The notes under the pieces were generated by a model. The model did not search any database, had not been told where the DNA came from, and saw nothing but the letters and a program-made list of their open reading frames with translations. 64,000 bases of DNA, from the NCBI RefSeq assembly GCF_032190615.1, contig NZ_JAVLAT010000002.1, forward strand, positions 310,001-374,000, read 5' to 3'. The stretch comes from Brucella pseudogrignonensis. Lineage in GTDB: Bacteria; Pseudomonadota; Alphaproteobacteria; Rhizobiales; Rhizobiaceae. Below are positions 19,121-28,793 of this stretch, in pieces. How positions within the stretch are numbered: the first letter of the stretch is position 1; each line of letters starts with the position of its first letter. A program made the translations under genes and the position numbers.

Positions 19121-19906
19121 ATGCAAATTGGTCTGCTTATACTCGTTGCTATCAGCCTGTCTGCAATCATGACACTTGCCTGGGTGATCGAACGAAAGAC
19201 CGGTAAAAGTGGTTGGATCGATGCGATCTGGTCTTTTTCGGTCGGCATCGGCTCACTCTTAGCCGTTGTGCTTGCAAACGCGACATTGCAACGGCGTTGG
19301 GCGATCCTGATAATCATACTAATATGGTCGATACGCCTTGGTTGGCATATTGTTCAACGAAGCCTAAGCCATGGTGAAGACCCACGCTATGCTAAGCTGA
19401 TCAAAGAATGGGGAACTAATGCTTCCTCACGCCTCTTCTGGTTTTTGCAGATACAGGCACTCGCAGCTTTCGTTCTGGTTCTCTCAGTCTATCTCGCTGC
19501 CACTAGCCGTCCCGATTTTCCATATTTCTGGGATGTCATCGCTATCGCAATAATATCGATAGCATTGCTTGGCGAAGCACTGGCTGATGCGCAGCTCGCA
19601 AGGTTCCGAAAAACTCCAGAAGCCAAAACTGAAATTTGCGAAACTGGACTTTGGGCCTATTCCCGGCACCCAAACTATTTCTTTGAATGGTTATTTTGGT
19701 GTGCTTGGCCGATGCTGGCAATCACAACGTCACCTTGGAGTTGGCTATCGTTTCTCGCACCTATCCAAATGTATTGGTTACTGGTTCATGTCTCAGGAAT
19801 TCCGCCCTTAGAAGAACACATGCTAAAATCTCGCGGTGAGAAATTCCGATCCTTACAAAAAAGGGTAAATGCGTTCTTTCCCGGCCCCAGAAAATCACCA
19901 AGTTAA
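19121..19906 (+). CDS. DUF1295 membrane protein (steroid 5-alpha-reductase-like fold)
   Basis: A 261-residue polytopic membrane protein of the DUF1295/isoprenylcysteine methyltransferase-like group. Helices at about residues 5-22, 35-52, 60-78, 105-127 and 133-153 lead to the conserved C-terminal motif GLWAYSRHPNYFFEWLFW, which binds the cofactor in this superfamily. Related genes are regularly found near DUF1365/Cfa operons and in RpoE regulons. It is divergent from that operon across about 200 bp that contain the RpoE-type promoter of the other strand. I did not find a convincing RpoE box facing this gene. A reductase acting on a membrane lipid is a reasonable guess only. Confidence 0.82.
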   Translation: MQIGLLILVAISLSAIMTLAWVIERKTGKSGWIDAIWSFSVGIGSLLAVVLANATLQRRWAILIIILIWSIRLGWHIVQRSLSHGEDPRYAKLIKEWGTNASSRLFWFLQIQALAAFVLVLSVYLAATSRPDFPYFWDVIAIAIISIALLGEALADAQLARFRKTPEAKTEICETGLWAYSRHPNYFFEWLFWCAWPMLAITTSPWSWLSFLAPIQMYWLLVHVSGIPPLEEHMLKSRGEKFRSLQKRVNAFFPGPRKSPS

Positions 19907-20044
19907 ATCATCGGCTGAATTATCTTACTATTTAAGTTTCTCACTTTTATTGCTTTTATATATCGAAATTAAAAGCATTTGTATGTTTAACTGGAAATCA
20001 CGTGCTAAGTGATGAATCTTATGATTTTCTGCGGGAACCGAAAA

Positions 20045-20467
20045 ATGCAAAGAATTACGATAACCGTTGATGATGATCTGATGCACGACCTTGATGCGTT
20101 GATTGCTCGCAAGGGCTATGCGAACCGCTCAGAAGCGGTCCGCGATCTTGTCCGGTCAAGTATTGGTGAAGCGGAAATTGCATCCGATGAAGCCAAAAAT
20201 TGCGTCGGCGTATTGAGCTATGTCTATCAGCACGATGCACGTGATCTGGCTAAGAAGCTCACGGCTTCGCATCATGACCATCATCATATGTCGGTAGCGT
20301 CACTTCACGTTCACATGAACGAAGAGCTTTGCCTCGAAGTCAGCCTCCTCCGCGGGGAGGTCAAAGATGTAAAGCAGTTCGCAAATTCAATTATTTCACA
20401 ACGCGCCGTTGTTTATGGGGATGTCTCTATCATTCCACATGAACCGCACGAGCCGCATGACCATTAA
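20045..20467 (+). CDS. nikR: nickel-responsive regulator NikR
   Basis: A ribbon-helix-helix repressor (140 residues). The N-terminal DNA-binding part is MQRITITVDDDLMHDLDAL and RSEAVRDLVRSS; the C-terminal ACT-like domain carries the square-planar nickel site as H77, H88, H90 and C96, one residue off the E. coli numbering. The C-terminus adds a HEPHEPHDH metal-rich tail. The ATG at 20045 fits the family; the upstream frame adds an unrelated 12 residues. With urease and a probable nickel importer downstream, it is expected to repress nickel uptake when the metal is sufficient. I did not find a clear GTATGA-type operator. Confidence 0.95.
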   Translation: MQRITITVDDDLMHDLDALIARKGYANRSEAVRDLVRSSIGEAEIASDEAKNCVGVLSYVYQHDARDLAKKLTASHHDHHHMSVASLHVHMNEELCLEVSLLRGEVKDVKQFANSIISQRAVVYGDVSIIPHEPHEPHDH

Positions 20468-20600
20468 GCAGTACAAATAGATTTAGCTGCATAATTTCGA
20501 TTTATGTCACAAAACATCAAATTGAAATCATTGCTTTAATATAGCTTATCAGCGTATGCCTAAAGTGATTTGATACCTCATTTCGAAATAGTGGACAATT

Positions 20601-21839
20601 ATGGACCTGACCGTTCTCATATTCTTGCTTGTATATCTTGCGATGGGTTGCGGTACTTTACCAGGTTTCAAGGTTGATCGGACGGGCGCAGCCATCATTG
20701 GTTCGCTCGCGATGCTCGTAGCAGGCAGTATCACGGCTCAAGCTGCATGGAACGCGATTGATTACAAAACCTTGGGTATGCTGTTTGGCCTGATGGTCGT
20801 ATCAGCCGGTTTCTCTGTTTCGGGTTTTTATGGCTGGGTTGCAAAGCGCGTAACAGAACTGCCGTTGTCGCCACCATTATTGGTCGGCGTTATGATTGTG
20901 ATGGGCGCCTCGTTCTCAGCTTTTTTGACAAAAGACGTGGTAGCCGTGGCTATGACGCCGTTGCTTGTTTCAGTGAGTCTGGCGCGCGGGCTTAACCCTG
21001 TACCGTTTCTTCTGGCTTTCTGCTTTGCCGTTAATACGGGTTCAACAGCCACATTGATCGGTAGCCCGCAGAATATGATCACCGCTCAACAATTGGGGCT
21101 ATCCTTTAATGGGTTCCTGAAAATTGCCGCTATTCCTGCTCTGCTTTCGCTGCCAATTGTTTGGAGCGTTATCGTTTTTGCTTATCGGGGTCGTTGGGAG
21201 CTTAAGAAGCCTTCGGCCAAAGGTGTTGATGTCTCGCAGGCGAGTGAAATCGATGTTCTTGAAACAATAAAAACCGGGCTCGTAGCAATTGTTGTCATCG
21301 GATTCTTTGTTTTCAGCGATTTGCCGCGCGAGCTAATTGCTATGGCGGGTGCCGGGATCTTGCTTGTCAGCCGCAAGATTTCATCAAAAGACATGCTTAA
21401 GCAGGTTGATGGCGACTTGCTGCTTTTGATCATGGGACTTTTCATTGTGAACGCAGCGATAGCTGGTACGGGTATTCCACAGGACTTGCTCCACCATTTA
21501 CGCGCAGCCGGCCTAGATTTGAATGATCCGCTTTCCTTGCTTTTCGTTGGTGGTGTCCTGAGCAATCTGGTCGGAAATAATCCAGCCGTCATGCTGCTAG
21601 TGCCTTATCTTCACTCGGGCCCAGATGCTGATGCGCTGGGCGCTGCCTTGGCTTTGGGGACAGGTTTTTCAAGCAACATGATTGTCTTTGGCAGCTTGGC
21701 CGGAATCATTGTCGTTGAACAGGCTGGCGCGCGTGGGATTAAAATAACATTTATGGAGTTTGCCAGAACGGGAACAGTTGTGATGTTCTTATGTATGGTC
21801 GTTGCCGCCGCCTGGATTTTTGTTCTAACCAAATTCTAG
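20601..21839 (+). CDS. SLC13/ArsB-like ion transporter
   Basis: A 412-residue inner-membrane carrier of the ion-transporter superfamily (CitMHS/ArsB/SLC13 branch) with roughly 10-11 hydrophobic helices. The two symmetric halves each contain a conserved hairpin motif: AVNTGSTATLIGSPQN (about residues 143-158) and SNLVGNNPAVMLLVPYL (about residues 314-330). Substrates in this superfamily are di/tricarboxylates, arsenite or other anions, and nothing visible decides among them. Its position between nikR and ureA on the same strand suggests a role in the urea/nickel module, for example uptake of a metal-chelating carboxylate, but this is inference. Confidence 0.8.
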   Translation: MDLTVLIFLLVYLAMGCGTLPGFKVDRTGAAIIGSLAMLVAGSITAQAAWNAIDYKTLGMLFGLMVVSAGFSVSGFYGWVAKRVTELPLSPPLLVGVMIVMGASFSAFLTKDVVAVAMTPLLVSVSLARGLNPVPFLLAFCFAVNTGSTATLIGSPQNMITAQQLGLSFNGFLKIAAIPALLSLPIVWSVIVFAYRGRWELKKPSAKGVDVSQASEIDVLETIKTGLVAIVVIGFFVFSDLPRELIAMAGAGILLVSRKISSKDMLKQVDGDLLLLIMGLFIVNAAIAGTGIPQDLLHHLRAAGLDLNDPLSLLFVGGVLSNLVGNNPAVMLLVPYLHSGPDADALGAALALGTGFSSNMIVFGSLAGIIVVEQAGARGIKITFMEFARTGTVVMFLCMVVAAAWIFVLTKF

Positions 21840-22078
21840 TTGATATGATTTAATCTCAAAATCTATAAAACTTTAATTTTGATTAATAGATGGATCAATA
21901 CTGTGAATTTCTGTCCATGTAATAATCATCATCTCACAGATTTAATTATTCATTTGTAAAATAAGTATTGCTCCTTCACCGCCTGATTGCTAGCTTAATT
22001 GTGGTTGTTTAATCGGGGGGTCGATCTACACGTGCTGTTGCACCGCGTCTCCCCATCGTCTTTGTACGGAGGTTACGT
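21840..22078 (+). promoter_or_regulatory. urease operon upstream region
   Basis: About 240 bp of AT-rich DNA without a gene precedes ureA. It holds a spaced inverted repeat (CTGTGA at about 21901 and TCACAG at about 21935) that could bind a dimeric regulator. It ends with a strong ribosome binding site (GGAGG at 22069-22073) before the ureA ATG. No sigma-70 promoter could be singled out with confidence. Confidence 0.4.
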
Positions 22079-22381
22079 ATGCATTTCACGCCGCGAGAGA
22101 TTGACAAGCTCATGATTCATACGCTGGCGATTGTCGCGCAGCGTCGTAAAGATCAGGGTTTGAAGCTTAATCATCCTGAAACCGTATCTTTGATTGCTGC
22201 CGCAGCCCTTGAAGGCGCGCGCGCTGGAAAAACGCTGGAAGAAGTCATGGAACTGGCCCGTAAGACCATCACGAAGGATGATGTGATGGAAGGTGTCGTC
22301 GAAATGATTCCTTATGTGCAGGTTGAGGCTGTTTTCACAGATGGTAGCCGGCTTGTAACTGTTCACGATCCAATTCAATAA
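22079..22381 (+). CDS. ureA: urease gamma subunit
   Basis: The smallest structural subunit of nickel urease, 100 residues as in other bacteria. It starts with [23 protein letters not shown] and contains [22 protein letters not shown] and [18 protein letters not shown], all typical UreA blocks. A strong ribosome binding site precedes the ATG. It assembles with UreB and UreC into the (ABC)3 enzyme that hydrolyses urea to ammonia and carbamate in the cytoplasm. The separate ureA and ureB genes match the proteobacterial three-subunit type, and the gene order follows Brucella ure2. Confidence 0.97.
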   Translation: MHFTPREIDKLMIHTLAIVAQRRKDQGLKLNHPETVSLIAAAALEGARAGKTLEEVMELARKTITKDDVMEGVVEMIPYVQVEAVFTDGSRLVTVHDPIQ

Positions 22382-22401
22382 TTTCCACGGGAGGCTTAGT
22401 T

Positions 22402-22812
22402 ATGGCTGCAGATAAGGCAAAGACTCCTGTTGGAGGACTGGTTCTCGGCAAAGGTGATATTGAGATCAATGCCGGTTATCCGACCACAACACTGAAGGTT
22501 CGCAACACGGGTGACCGCCCTATTCAGGTGGGTTCCCATTATCATTTCTTTGAAGTGAATTCGGATCTCGAATTTGACCGCGAACAGGCATTCGGCAAGC
22601 GTCTGAATATTCCTGCCACAACCGCTTTGCGTTTTGAGCCCGGCGACGAAAAGCAAGTCGTTCTCGTTCCTTATCAGGGCAAGCAGCGCGTTATCGGCTT
22701 CAACGGTCTGGTGAATGGTTGGGTTGGCGAAGAAAGCTACAACGAATCCCGCCCACGTCTGACAGATGCAATGGAGCGTGTTGAGCGCTACGGCTTTAAA
22801 AACAAGTCGTAA
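22402..22812 (+). CDS. ureB: urease beta subunit
   Basis: Structural beta subunit, 136 residues, which is longer than the common 101 because of a C-terminal extension after [17 protein letters not shown] ([13 protein letters not shown]...). The core motif [14 protein letters not shown] is present here as [14 protein letters not shown], followed by [23 protein letters not shown] precedes the ATG. It follows ureA by 20 bp and precedes ureC by 35 bp in the same operon. Confidence 0.96.
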   Translation: MAADKAKTPVGGLVLGKGDIEINAGYPTTTLKVRNTGDRPIQVGSHYHFFEVNSDLEFDREQAFGKRLNIPATTALRFEPGDEKQVVLVPYQGKQRVIGFNGLVNGWVGEESYNESRPRLTDAMERVERYGFKNKS

Positions 22813-22847
22813 TTGCCCGCCCCAACATCAGCGAACAGGATAGTGAA

Positions 22848-24560
22848 ATGGCTAAAATCTCAAGGCAGCAATATTCGGATCTATACGGCCCGACCACCGG
22901 CGATAAAATCCGTCTGGGTGACACTGATCTTTACATCGAGATTGAAAAAGACCTTCGTATCTATGGCGAAGAAGCGGTTTACGGCGGCGGCAAGACGCTG
23001 CGTGACGGCATGGGCTATGACAACGAGTTGACGAGCGCTGCTGGCGCGCCTGATCTCGTTATCACCAATGTCACCATTGTTGACGCTGTTCAGGGCGTTA
23101 TCAAGGCAGATGTCGGTATTAAAAACGGCCTGATTTACGGCATTGGTAAAGCGGGCAACCCGTCCACCATGTCCGGCGTTACACTTCCGCTCGGTCCGGG
23201 AACGGATGCGATCTCCGGTGAGCATTTGATCCTGACAGCAGGTGGTATTGATGCTCACGTGCATTTCATTTCACCACAGCAGGCAGAAGCAGCACTCAGC
23301 AATGGTGTGACGACGCTTTTTGGCGGCGGCATCGGCCCGACAGACGGCACCAACGGAACGACGATTACGCCAGGCACATGGAACATCGAAATGATGTTGC
23401 GCTCGTTTGATAGCTGGCCTGTCAATGCGGGTGTTCTGGGCAAGGGCAACTCCTCGTCGGTTGTGACAATCGAAGAACAGATCCGCGCTGGCGCCATGGG
23501 CCTTAAAATCCATGAAGACTGGGGCAGCACACCGGAAGCAATTCGTACATCGCTGAAGGTCGCCGATGCGTTTGACGTGCAGGTCTGTATCCACACCGAT
23601 ACACTGAACGAAGCTGGCTTTGTTGAAAATACAATCGCCGCTTTTGAAGGTCGCACCATCCACACCTATCATACCGAAGGTGCTGGTGGAGGTCACGCGC
23701 CGGATATTATTCGCGTTGCAGGTCAGCCGAACGTTATCCCGAGCTCGACCAACCCAACGCTGCCCTATGGCATCAATTCACAGGCCGAATTGTTTGACAT
23801 GACGATGATCTGTCACAATCTCAGCCCGAAGATTCCAACTGACGTTGCTTTTGCTGAAAGCCGCGTGCGCCCGGAAACCATTGCGGCTGAAAACGTGCTG
23901 CATGACATTGGCGCGATTTCCATCCTGTCGAGCGATAGTCAGGCGATGGGTCGTGTCGGTGAAAACTGGATGCGTACCATTCAGACTGCACATCTGATGA
24001 AGACACGCTTCGGCGCTTATGACGGCGACAAGTCCGGCAACGACAACCAGCGCGTGCTGCGTTTCGTCTCCAAAGTGACCATCAATCCAGCAATTGCACA
24101 GGGTGTGTCCCATGTGGTTGGCTCGATTGAAATTGGCAAGATGGCCGATTTGGTGCTCTGGGAGCCAGCATTCTTTGGTGCCAAGCCGAAAATGGTCATC
24201 AAGGGTGGCATGATTTCATGGGCGCTGATGGGTGATCCGAATGCATCATTGCCAACGCCACAGCCGGTTATCTATCGTCCGATGTACGGCATGTATGGCT
24301 CGGCCTTGCCTAAGACCCGCGTGACATTCACTTCCGCTGCTGGCTTTGAGCACGGCATTGTGGATCAGTATGAGCTGAAATCACAGGTTGTACCAGTTTA
24401 TAACACGCGCGCGATTAGCAAGGGTTCAATGGTGCGTAACAATGCGTTGCCGACCATTGAAGTGAACCCGGAAACCTTTGCGGTTACGGTGGATGGAAAG
24501 CACGCCACTGTTGAGCCGGCGACGAGTGTTCCTCTGACACAGCTTCATTTCTTTAGCTGA
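22848..24560 (+). CDS. ureC: urease alpha (catalytic) subunit
   Basis: Catalytic subunit with the two-nickel site, 570 residues. Visible ligands are H137 and H139 (GIDAHVHF), carbamylated lysine K220 with H222 (GLKIHEDWG), H249 (CIHTDTLN), H275 ([12 protein letters not shown] region) and D363 (SSDSQAMGR). The mobile flap reads [20 protein letters not shown]: the catalytic Cys and first His are kept, while the second His of the common CHH is Asn, a substitution also seen in some active ureases as far as I recall. Everything else is intact, so the enzyme should be functional once nickel is loaded by UreDEFG. Confidence 0.97.
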   Translation: MAKISRQQYSDLYGPTTGDKIRLGDTDLYIEIEKDLRIYGEEAVYGGGKTLRDGMGYDNELTSAAGAPDLVITNVTIVDAVQGVIKADVGIKNGLIYGIGKAGNPSTMSGVTLPLGPGTDAISGEHLILTAGGIDAHVHFISPQQAEAALSNGVTTLFGGGIGPTDGTNGTTITPGTWNIEMMLRSFDSWPVNAGVLGKGNSSSVVTIEEQIRAGAMGLKIHEDWGSTPEAIRTSLKVADAFDVQVCIHTDTLNEAGFVENTIAAFEGRTIHTYHTEGAGGGHAPDIIRVAGQPNVIPSSTNPTLPYGINSQAELFDMTMICHNLSPKIPTDVAFAESRVRPETIAAENVLHDIGAISILSSDSQAMGRVGENWMRTIQTAHLMKTRFGAYDGDKSGNDNQRVLRFVSKVTINPAIAQGVSHVVGSIEIGKMADLVLWEPAFFGAKPKMVIKGGMISWALMGDPNASLPTPQPVIYRPMYGMYGSALPKTRVTFTSAAGFEHGIVDQYELKSQVVPVYNTRAISKGSMVRNNALPTIEVNPETFAVTVDGKHATVEPATSVPLTQLHFFS

Positions 24561-24570
24561 TGTGAAGTTT

Positions 24571-24593
24571 CGGGAGGGAACATATCCCTCCCG
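24571..24593 (+). promoter_or_regulatory. intercistronic hairpin between ureC and ureE
   Basis: CGGGAGGG (24571-24578) pairs perfectly with CCCTCCCG (24586-24593) around a 7-nt loop, 10 bp after the ureC stop and inside the 123-bp ureC-ureE gap, the largest in the operon. There is no T-run, so full termination is unlikely. It may protect the ureABC message or reduce expression of the accessory genes. Confidence 0.65.
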
Positions 24594-24683
24594 CTTTCAA
24601 TCATAAAATGCAATGCCCGAAAGTGTAGGCTTTTGCGGCACTTATCAGTGACCGATACGAAGCGATAAGCTTCCGGAGGAACT

Positions 24684-25376
24684 ATGATTCTCGTTGAGAA
24701 AACACTCGGTAACATCAAGGATTCCGTGTGGCATGATCGTTCGCATCATGCGCAGGTTGATTATCTTGCTCTTGAGCAATGGGAAGCGCCAAAAAGTCGT
24801 TTGCGCAAGGAAAGCGAGGGCGGCGTAGAGCTCGCCATTTCACTTCCGCGCTCCGAACATCTGCATGATGGTGATGTTCTTCATTACGATGAAGCCGCGA
24901 AAATCATCATTGTCGCGCGCATCGCGCTCAAAGAAGTGATGGTCATTGAACTTGAAGGGCTTGAAGACCTTGCACCGCAGGAAATCCTGCGTATTTGCTT
25001 TGAGCTTGGCCATGGTTTGGGCAATCAGCATTGGCCAGCAGTAATCAAAGGCACAACCGTTTACGTGCCACTGTCCGTTGATCAGAAAGTTATGGCTTCG
25101 GTCATGCGCACCCACGCATTTGATCGCGTAAAGATGCATTTCGCACCGGGCGAAGAAGTTGCAGCGAAACTTGACGCCAAGGAAGTGCGGATGCTTTTTG
25201 CGGGTGCCGACGCGACCCCGCATCATCATCACGACATGCACAAACATTCTCATTCCCATAGCCATTCCCACGATCACCATCATGATCATGGCGACCACTC
25301 GCATTCCCATGACCACAGCCATGAGCATAGTCATGATCATTCGCATGACCATCATCACGGCCACAATCACAGGTAA
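24684..25376 (+). CDS. ureE: urease accessory nickel metallochaperone UreE
   Basis: The protein delivers nickel to the UreD-UreF-UreG maturation complex. Its 230 residues comprise the N-terminal peptide-binding domain (about 1-75), the metal-binding domain (about 80-150, including GHGLGNQHWPA) and a very histidine-rich C-terminal tail. That tail runs from about residue 177 to the end and consists almost entirely of His, Asp and Ser. Such tails store several nickel ions. GGAGG precedes the ATG. It is separated from ureC by a gap with a stable hairpin, and ureF follows three bases after its stop. Confidence 0.95.
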   Translation: MILVEKTLGNIKDSVWHDRSHHAQVDYLALEQWEAPKSRLRKESEGGVELAISLPRSEHLHDGDVLHYDEAAKIIIVARIALKEVMVIELEGLEDLAPQEILRICFELGHGLGNQHWPAVIKGTTVYVPLSVDQKVMASVMRTHAFDRVKMHFAPGEEVAAKLDAKEVRMLFAGADATPHHHHDMHKHSHSHSHSHDHHHDHGDHSHSHDHSHEHSHDHSHDHHHGHNHR

Positions 25377-25379
25377 TCC

Positions 25380-26102
25380 ATGTCAGGCATAAAGAACGAA
25401 GAACCGCGTCCAATGCAGGATATGGTTCTTCTGGCAAAATTGCTGCAATTCTCGGATTCAACACTGCCTGTTGGTGCGTTTGCATTCTCAAACGGGCTTG
25501 AATCCGCCCTGCAGACCGAGGTTGTAACAAACCCGGAAAGCCTGCATCAGTTTGTCAATCTGGTGGTCCGCCAAGCCGCTCATATGGACGGCATCGCGTT
25601 TCTTCATGCCCATCGCGCCATTCTGGCGGGCGACTATGAAGCTGTGCTCGCCGCTGATCATGAAGTCTGGGACCGTCGCGTGGGTGAAGAGCAACAGCTT
25701 ATGCTGGCCCGAATGGGCAAGAAATTCGCTGAATTGTCTCTCAAGATCAGCGATTTCCCGCCGCTCGAGCGCTGGTTGAAAGACATCAAATCCGGCGCAA
25801 CGCCGGGCTGCTTCCCAATTGGTCAGGCATTGGCTTTGGCACATATGGGGGCCGATGAACAGCAAGCTTTTGTTGTTCACCAATATGGTGTTGCATCGAT
25901 GATCCTGAGTGCAGCAGTGCGCCTTATGCGCATCGATCATCTGGATACGCAGCGCATATTGTTCGCCGCTCAAGCCCGGGTTGAGCAAGACTATGAGGAT
26001 GTGCACAGATTGGGGTTAGATGAAATGTCCAGTTTCGCGCCTGTCTTCGACATTCTCGTTGCGCATCATACAAAAACGCACGTCCGTCTATTTATGAACT
26101 GA
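25380..26102 (+). CDS. ureF: urease accessory protein UreF
   Basis: The all-helical maturation factor (240 residues) bridges UreD and UreG and acts as the gate for nickel transfer. The family signature LLQFSDSTLPVGAFAFSNGLESAL lies at about residues 20-43, followed by the helical core to RLGLDEMSSFAPVFDILVAHHTKTHVRLFMN. The start used is the ATG three bases after ureE; an internal ATG at 25413 is also possible and would remove 11 unconserved residues. Confidence 0.95.
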   Translation: MSGIKNEEPRPMQDMVLLAKLLQFSDSTLPVGAFAFSNGLESALQTEVVTNPESLHQFVNLVVRQAAHMDGIAFLHAHRAILAGDYEAVLAADHEVWDRRVGEEQQLMLARMGKKFAELSLKISDFPPLERWLKDIKSGATPGCFPIGQALALAHMGADEQQAFVVHQYGVASMILSAAVRLMRIDHLDTQRILFAAQARVEQDYEDVHRLGLDEMSSFAPVFDILVAHHTKTHVRLFMN

Positions 26103-26127
26103 TTACGTTTCGAAATAGGAATAAGCC

Positions 26128-26775
26128 ATGAAGAAAATTACACGTATTGGTATCGGTGGACCTGTTGGTTCGGGCAAGACGGCGGTTATTGAAACAATCA
26201 CGCCGCGGCTGATTGAAATGGGCATCAAGCCGCTCATCATTACCAACGACGTTGTGACGACAGAAGATGCGAAGCAAGTTCGTCGCACACTTAACGGTAT
26301 CCTGATTGAAGAAAAGATTGTCGGGGTTGAAACCGGCGCTTGCCCGCATACGGCCGTTCGCGAAGATCCGTCTATGAACATCGCAGCGGTTGAAGAGCTG
26401 GAAGAAAAATACCCGGACAGCGATGTTATTCTGATTGAATCGGGCGGCGATAATCTCACGCTCACATTCAGCCCGGCTCTCGCTGATTTCTATATTTACG
26501 TGATCGACGTAGCTGCTGGCGACAAGATTCCGCGCAAGAACGGCGCTGGTGTTTGCCAGTCCGATATTCTGGTTATCAACAAAAAGGATCTCGCACCTTA
26601 TGTTGGCGCGAGCCTTGAAGTGATGGACCGCGATTCCAAGCTGATGCGTGGAAAAAAGCCATTTGTTTTCACCAATTGCAAAACGGGTGAAGGCATTGAC
26701 GATCTGATGAAGCTCATTCTCGATATGGCGCTGTTTGACGTTAAGCCAGTTCTCGCCACCGAAGCAGCTGGGTAA
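26128..26775 (+). CDS. ureG: urease accessory GTPase UreG
   Basis: A SIMIBI-class GTPase (215 residues) that powers nickel insertion. It has the P-loop [11 protein letters not shown] (residues 10-20), the metal-binding CPH motif in [17 protein letters not shown] (CPH about residues 71-73), the ESGGDNL motif and the guanine-specificity motif NKKDLA. A ribosome binding site (AGGAA) precedes the ATG, and the gene is 25 bp after ureF. Confidence 0.97.
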   Translation: MKKITRIGIGGPVGSGKTAVIETITPRLIEMGIKPLIITNDVVTTEDAKQVRRTLNGILIEEKIVGVETGACPHTAVREDPSMNIAAVEELEEKYPDSDVILIESGGDNLTLTFSPALADFYIYVIDVAAGDKIPRKNGAGVCQSDILVINKKDLAPYVGASLEVMDRDSKLMRGKKPFVFTNCKTGEGIDDLMKLILDMALFDVKPVLATEAAG

Positions 26776-26779
26776 AATC

Positions 26780-27715
26780 ATGAGCCTACACGAGCGACTA
26801 AGCCGACTTGATGCAGCACGTGAGCTGAACTCGTATCAAACCGAGCCAGCACAGATGCGTGCTGCCGGGCCGGGGAAAATCGGTGAGTTGCGTCTCGGCT
26901 TTTCTATTCGCAATGGTCGCTCGGTGTTGCATGATCTTTACCGTGTGGCACCGCTTCTGGTTCAGCAGGCGCTTTACTGGGATGAGGCGATGCCAGAACT
27001 GCCGATTTGCTCCATCATTTCGATTGGTGGCGGCATTTTGCAGGGTGATCGCTACAAGATTGATATTCATGTTGGCGAAAATGCGTGCGCTCAAGTGACA
27101 TCACAGGGCGCAAACCGTGTTCACCAGATGGATGCGAATTATGCCTCGCAATATCAGACAGTAACGCTCGAAGCTGGCGCATATCTCGAATATTTGCCCG
27201 ATTTCACCATACCTTATCGCAATTCGCGCTTCATCAATCAGACGGAAATCGTGATCGATGAGAGTGCGACGCTGATCTATGGCGAGATGATGATGACGGG
27301 ACGCAAGCATCATCATGAAGACGAGCGCTTCGGCTTCGATTTGCTCTCCATGCTTGTCTCTGTAAAGCGGCCAAATGGTAAGCGCCTGTTTACGGACAAG
27401 GTGCTGATCGAAAAAGGCAATCCGACGATAGATTTCGCGGCTGTGATGCGCGGTTTCGATGCTTTTGCAAATATTGTTTGCGTTACACCACCTGATGTTG
27501 CCGCACGTATCAAGGAGCGTGTCGAGGTAAATTTCAGCACTGATGCGCCACGTGCCATTTCTGGCGTATCAATGCTGCCCAACAATGCGGGGCTTATGCT
27601 GCGGGCTGTTGGCATTGAAAGCTATGATGTGCGCGCCGAGGTGCGAAATTTCTGGAAAATTGTTCGTGAAGAGGCCCGTGGACGTACTCTGCCAGAAGAG
27701 TTTCTCTGGCGTTAA
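26780..27715 (+). CDS. ureD: urease accessory protein UreD
   Basis: A beta-rich scaffold (311 residues) that binds apo-urease and passes nickel into the active site with UreF and UreG. Family motifs are GKIGELRLGFSIRNGRSVLHD, GGGILQGDRYKIDIHVG and PYRNSRFINQTEIVID. The ATG at 26780 (MSLHERLSRLDAAREL) lies five bases after the ureG stop; the longer frame from 26735 overlaps ureG and adds unrelated residues. Placement of ureD at the end of the accessory genes, not before ureA, is the Brucella ure2 order. Confidence 0.94.
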   Translation: MSLHERLSRLDAARELNSYQTEPAQMRAAGPGKIGELRLGFSIRNGRSVLHDLYRVAPLLVQQALYWDEAMPELPICSIISIGGGILQGDRYKIDIHVGENACAQVTSQGANRVHQMDANYASQYQTVTLEAGAYLEYLPDFTIPYRNSRFINQTEIVIDESATLIYGEMMMTGRKHHHEDERFGFDLLSMLVSVKRPNGKRLFTDKVLIEKGNPTIDFAAVMRGFDAFANIVCVTPPDVAARIKERVEVNFSTDAPRAISGVSMLPNNAGLMLRAVGIESYDVRAEVRNFWKIVREEARGRTLPEEFLWR

Positions 27716-27758
27716 AAATCGAAATACGGCTTCGATTTAATTGAGAGGGGATACTGAG

Positions 27759-28739
27759 ATGGCAGAGAAGAACGTTAGTTTTCCAATCACCTGTCTTCGA
27801 GGGGCGGGGCAGGTTTTCTTTATGGAAAACGCCTTTACCGGTGTCATGTTTTTTGCAGCAATTGCCTATGCGTCTTACGCAACGGGCATTTGGGCCACCA
27901 CGATTGGCGCAGTCATTGGCTTGATCGTTGCCACACTGACAGCTCAGCTGCTTGATTGCGACAAGCCCTCCATCAATTCAGGCCTTTTCGGCTTCAACGG
28001 CATTCTTGTTGGTGTTGCTCTGCCAACTTTCATCGCTGCAACGCCACAGCTCTGGTTTTACATTATCATTGGATCAGCACTAAGCACGGTCATTACAGCG
28101 ACATTTGGTGCAACGCTGACGAAAAGCTGGGGCATTCCCGGTTCAACTGGCCCATTTGTGCTGACAGGCTGGCTTATGGTTGCCGGCGCTTACTCGTTTG
28201 GTGCATTGAATGTTACGGGTGACGCGCCAAAACTCGTCTCCGACTATGTTGCGGGTACAGCGACCATTCCGGCGAATATTGAGCTCGTGCAAATCTTCTT
28301 CCGCAACATTGCGCAGGTATTTTTGCTCGGCAATGAGGTGAGCGGCGCACTGATCCTGATTGGTATTTTCGTGGCCTCACGTCCAGCGGGTATCGCAGCA
28401 GCGCTTGGCTCACTCATCGCCATGATCATAGCCATCGGCATGCGCGCTGATCCAGCAACGGTTGTTCAGGGGCTTTATGGTTTTAGCCCCGTACTGACAG
28501 CAATTGCGGTTGGAACAGTTTTCCTGAAAACCGATGGAAAAGTCATCGTTTACGCGGTGCTCGCAACCATTACCACTGTCTTCATTCAGGGTGCCTATGA
28601 TGTGATCATGGCTCCTATGGGGCTGCCGTCTTTCACAGCGCCTTATGTGCTCACACTTTATCTGTTTATCGCACCGAAGAAACTCTTCGCACCGCATCCG
28701 CACAAGCCGGTCGCCAAGCATCTCGTAAGCGATAAGTAA
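27759..28739 (+). CDS. ureT: urea transporter (UT/Yut family)
   Basis: A urea channel of 326 residues in the inner membrane, homologous to Yersinia Yut and Brucella UreT. Two homologous halves of hydrophobic helices are visible, each with the family signature: CDKPSINSGLFGFNGILVGVALP (about residues 67-89) and ATVVQGLYGFSPVLTAIAVG (about residues 239-258). The ATG at 27759 follows a purine-rich GAGAGGGG site; an ATG 18 bp earlier is less likely. It lies directly behind ureD, so urea entry is co-expressed with the enzyme. Confidence 0.94.
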   Translation: MAEKNVSFPITCLRGAGQVFFMENAFTGVMFFAAIAYASYATGIWATTIGAVIGLIVATLTAQLLDCDKPSINSGLFGFNGILVGVALPTFIAATPQLWFYIIIGSALSTVITATFGATLTKSWGIPGSTGPFVLTGWLMVAGAYSFGALNVTGDAPKLVSDYVAGTATIPANIELVQIFFRNIAQVFLLGNEVSGALILIGIFVASRPAGIAAALGSLIAMIIAIGMRADPATVVQGLYGFSPVLTAIAVGTVFLKTDGKVIVYAVLATITTVFIQGAYDVIMAPMGLPSFTAPYVLTLYLFIAPKKLFAPHPHKPVAKHLVSDK

Positions 28740-28793
28740 TTTTTGAAATAAAGAACCGATGGCTCTGAATTTCAGTTCTGAAGGAAAAAGAAC

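Noticed and set aside
25206..25371. Apparent tandem repeat or microsatellite of CAT/CAC/GAC codons
   Set aside because: It is the histidine-rich nickel-binding tail of UreE, a normal feature of that protein.
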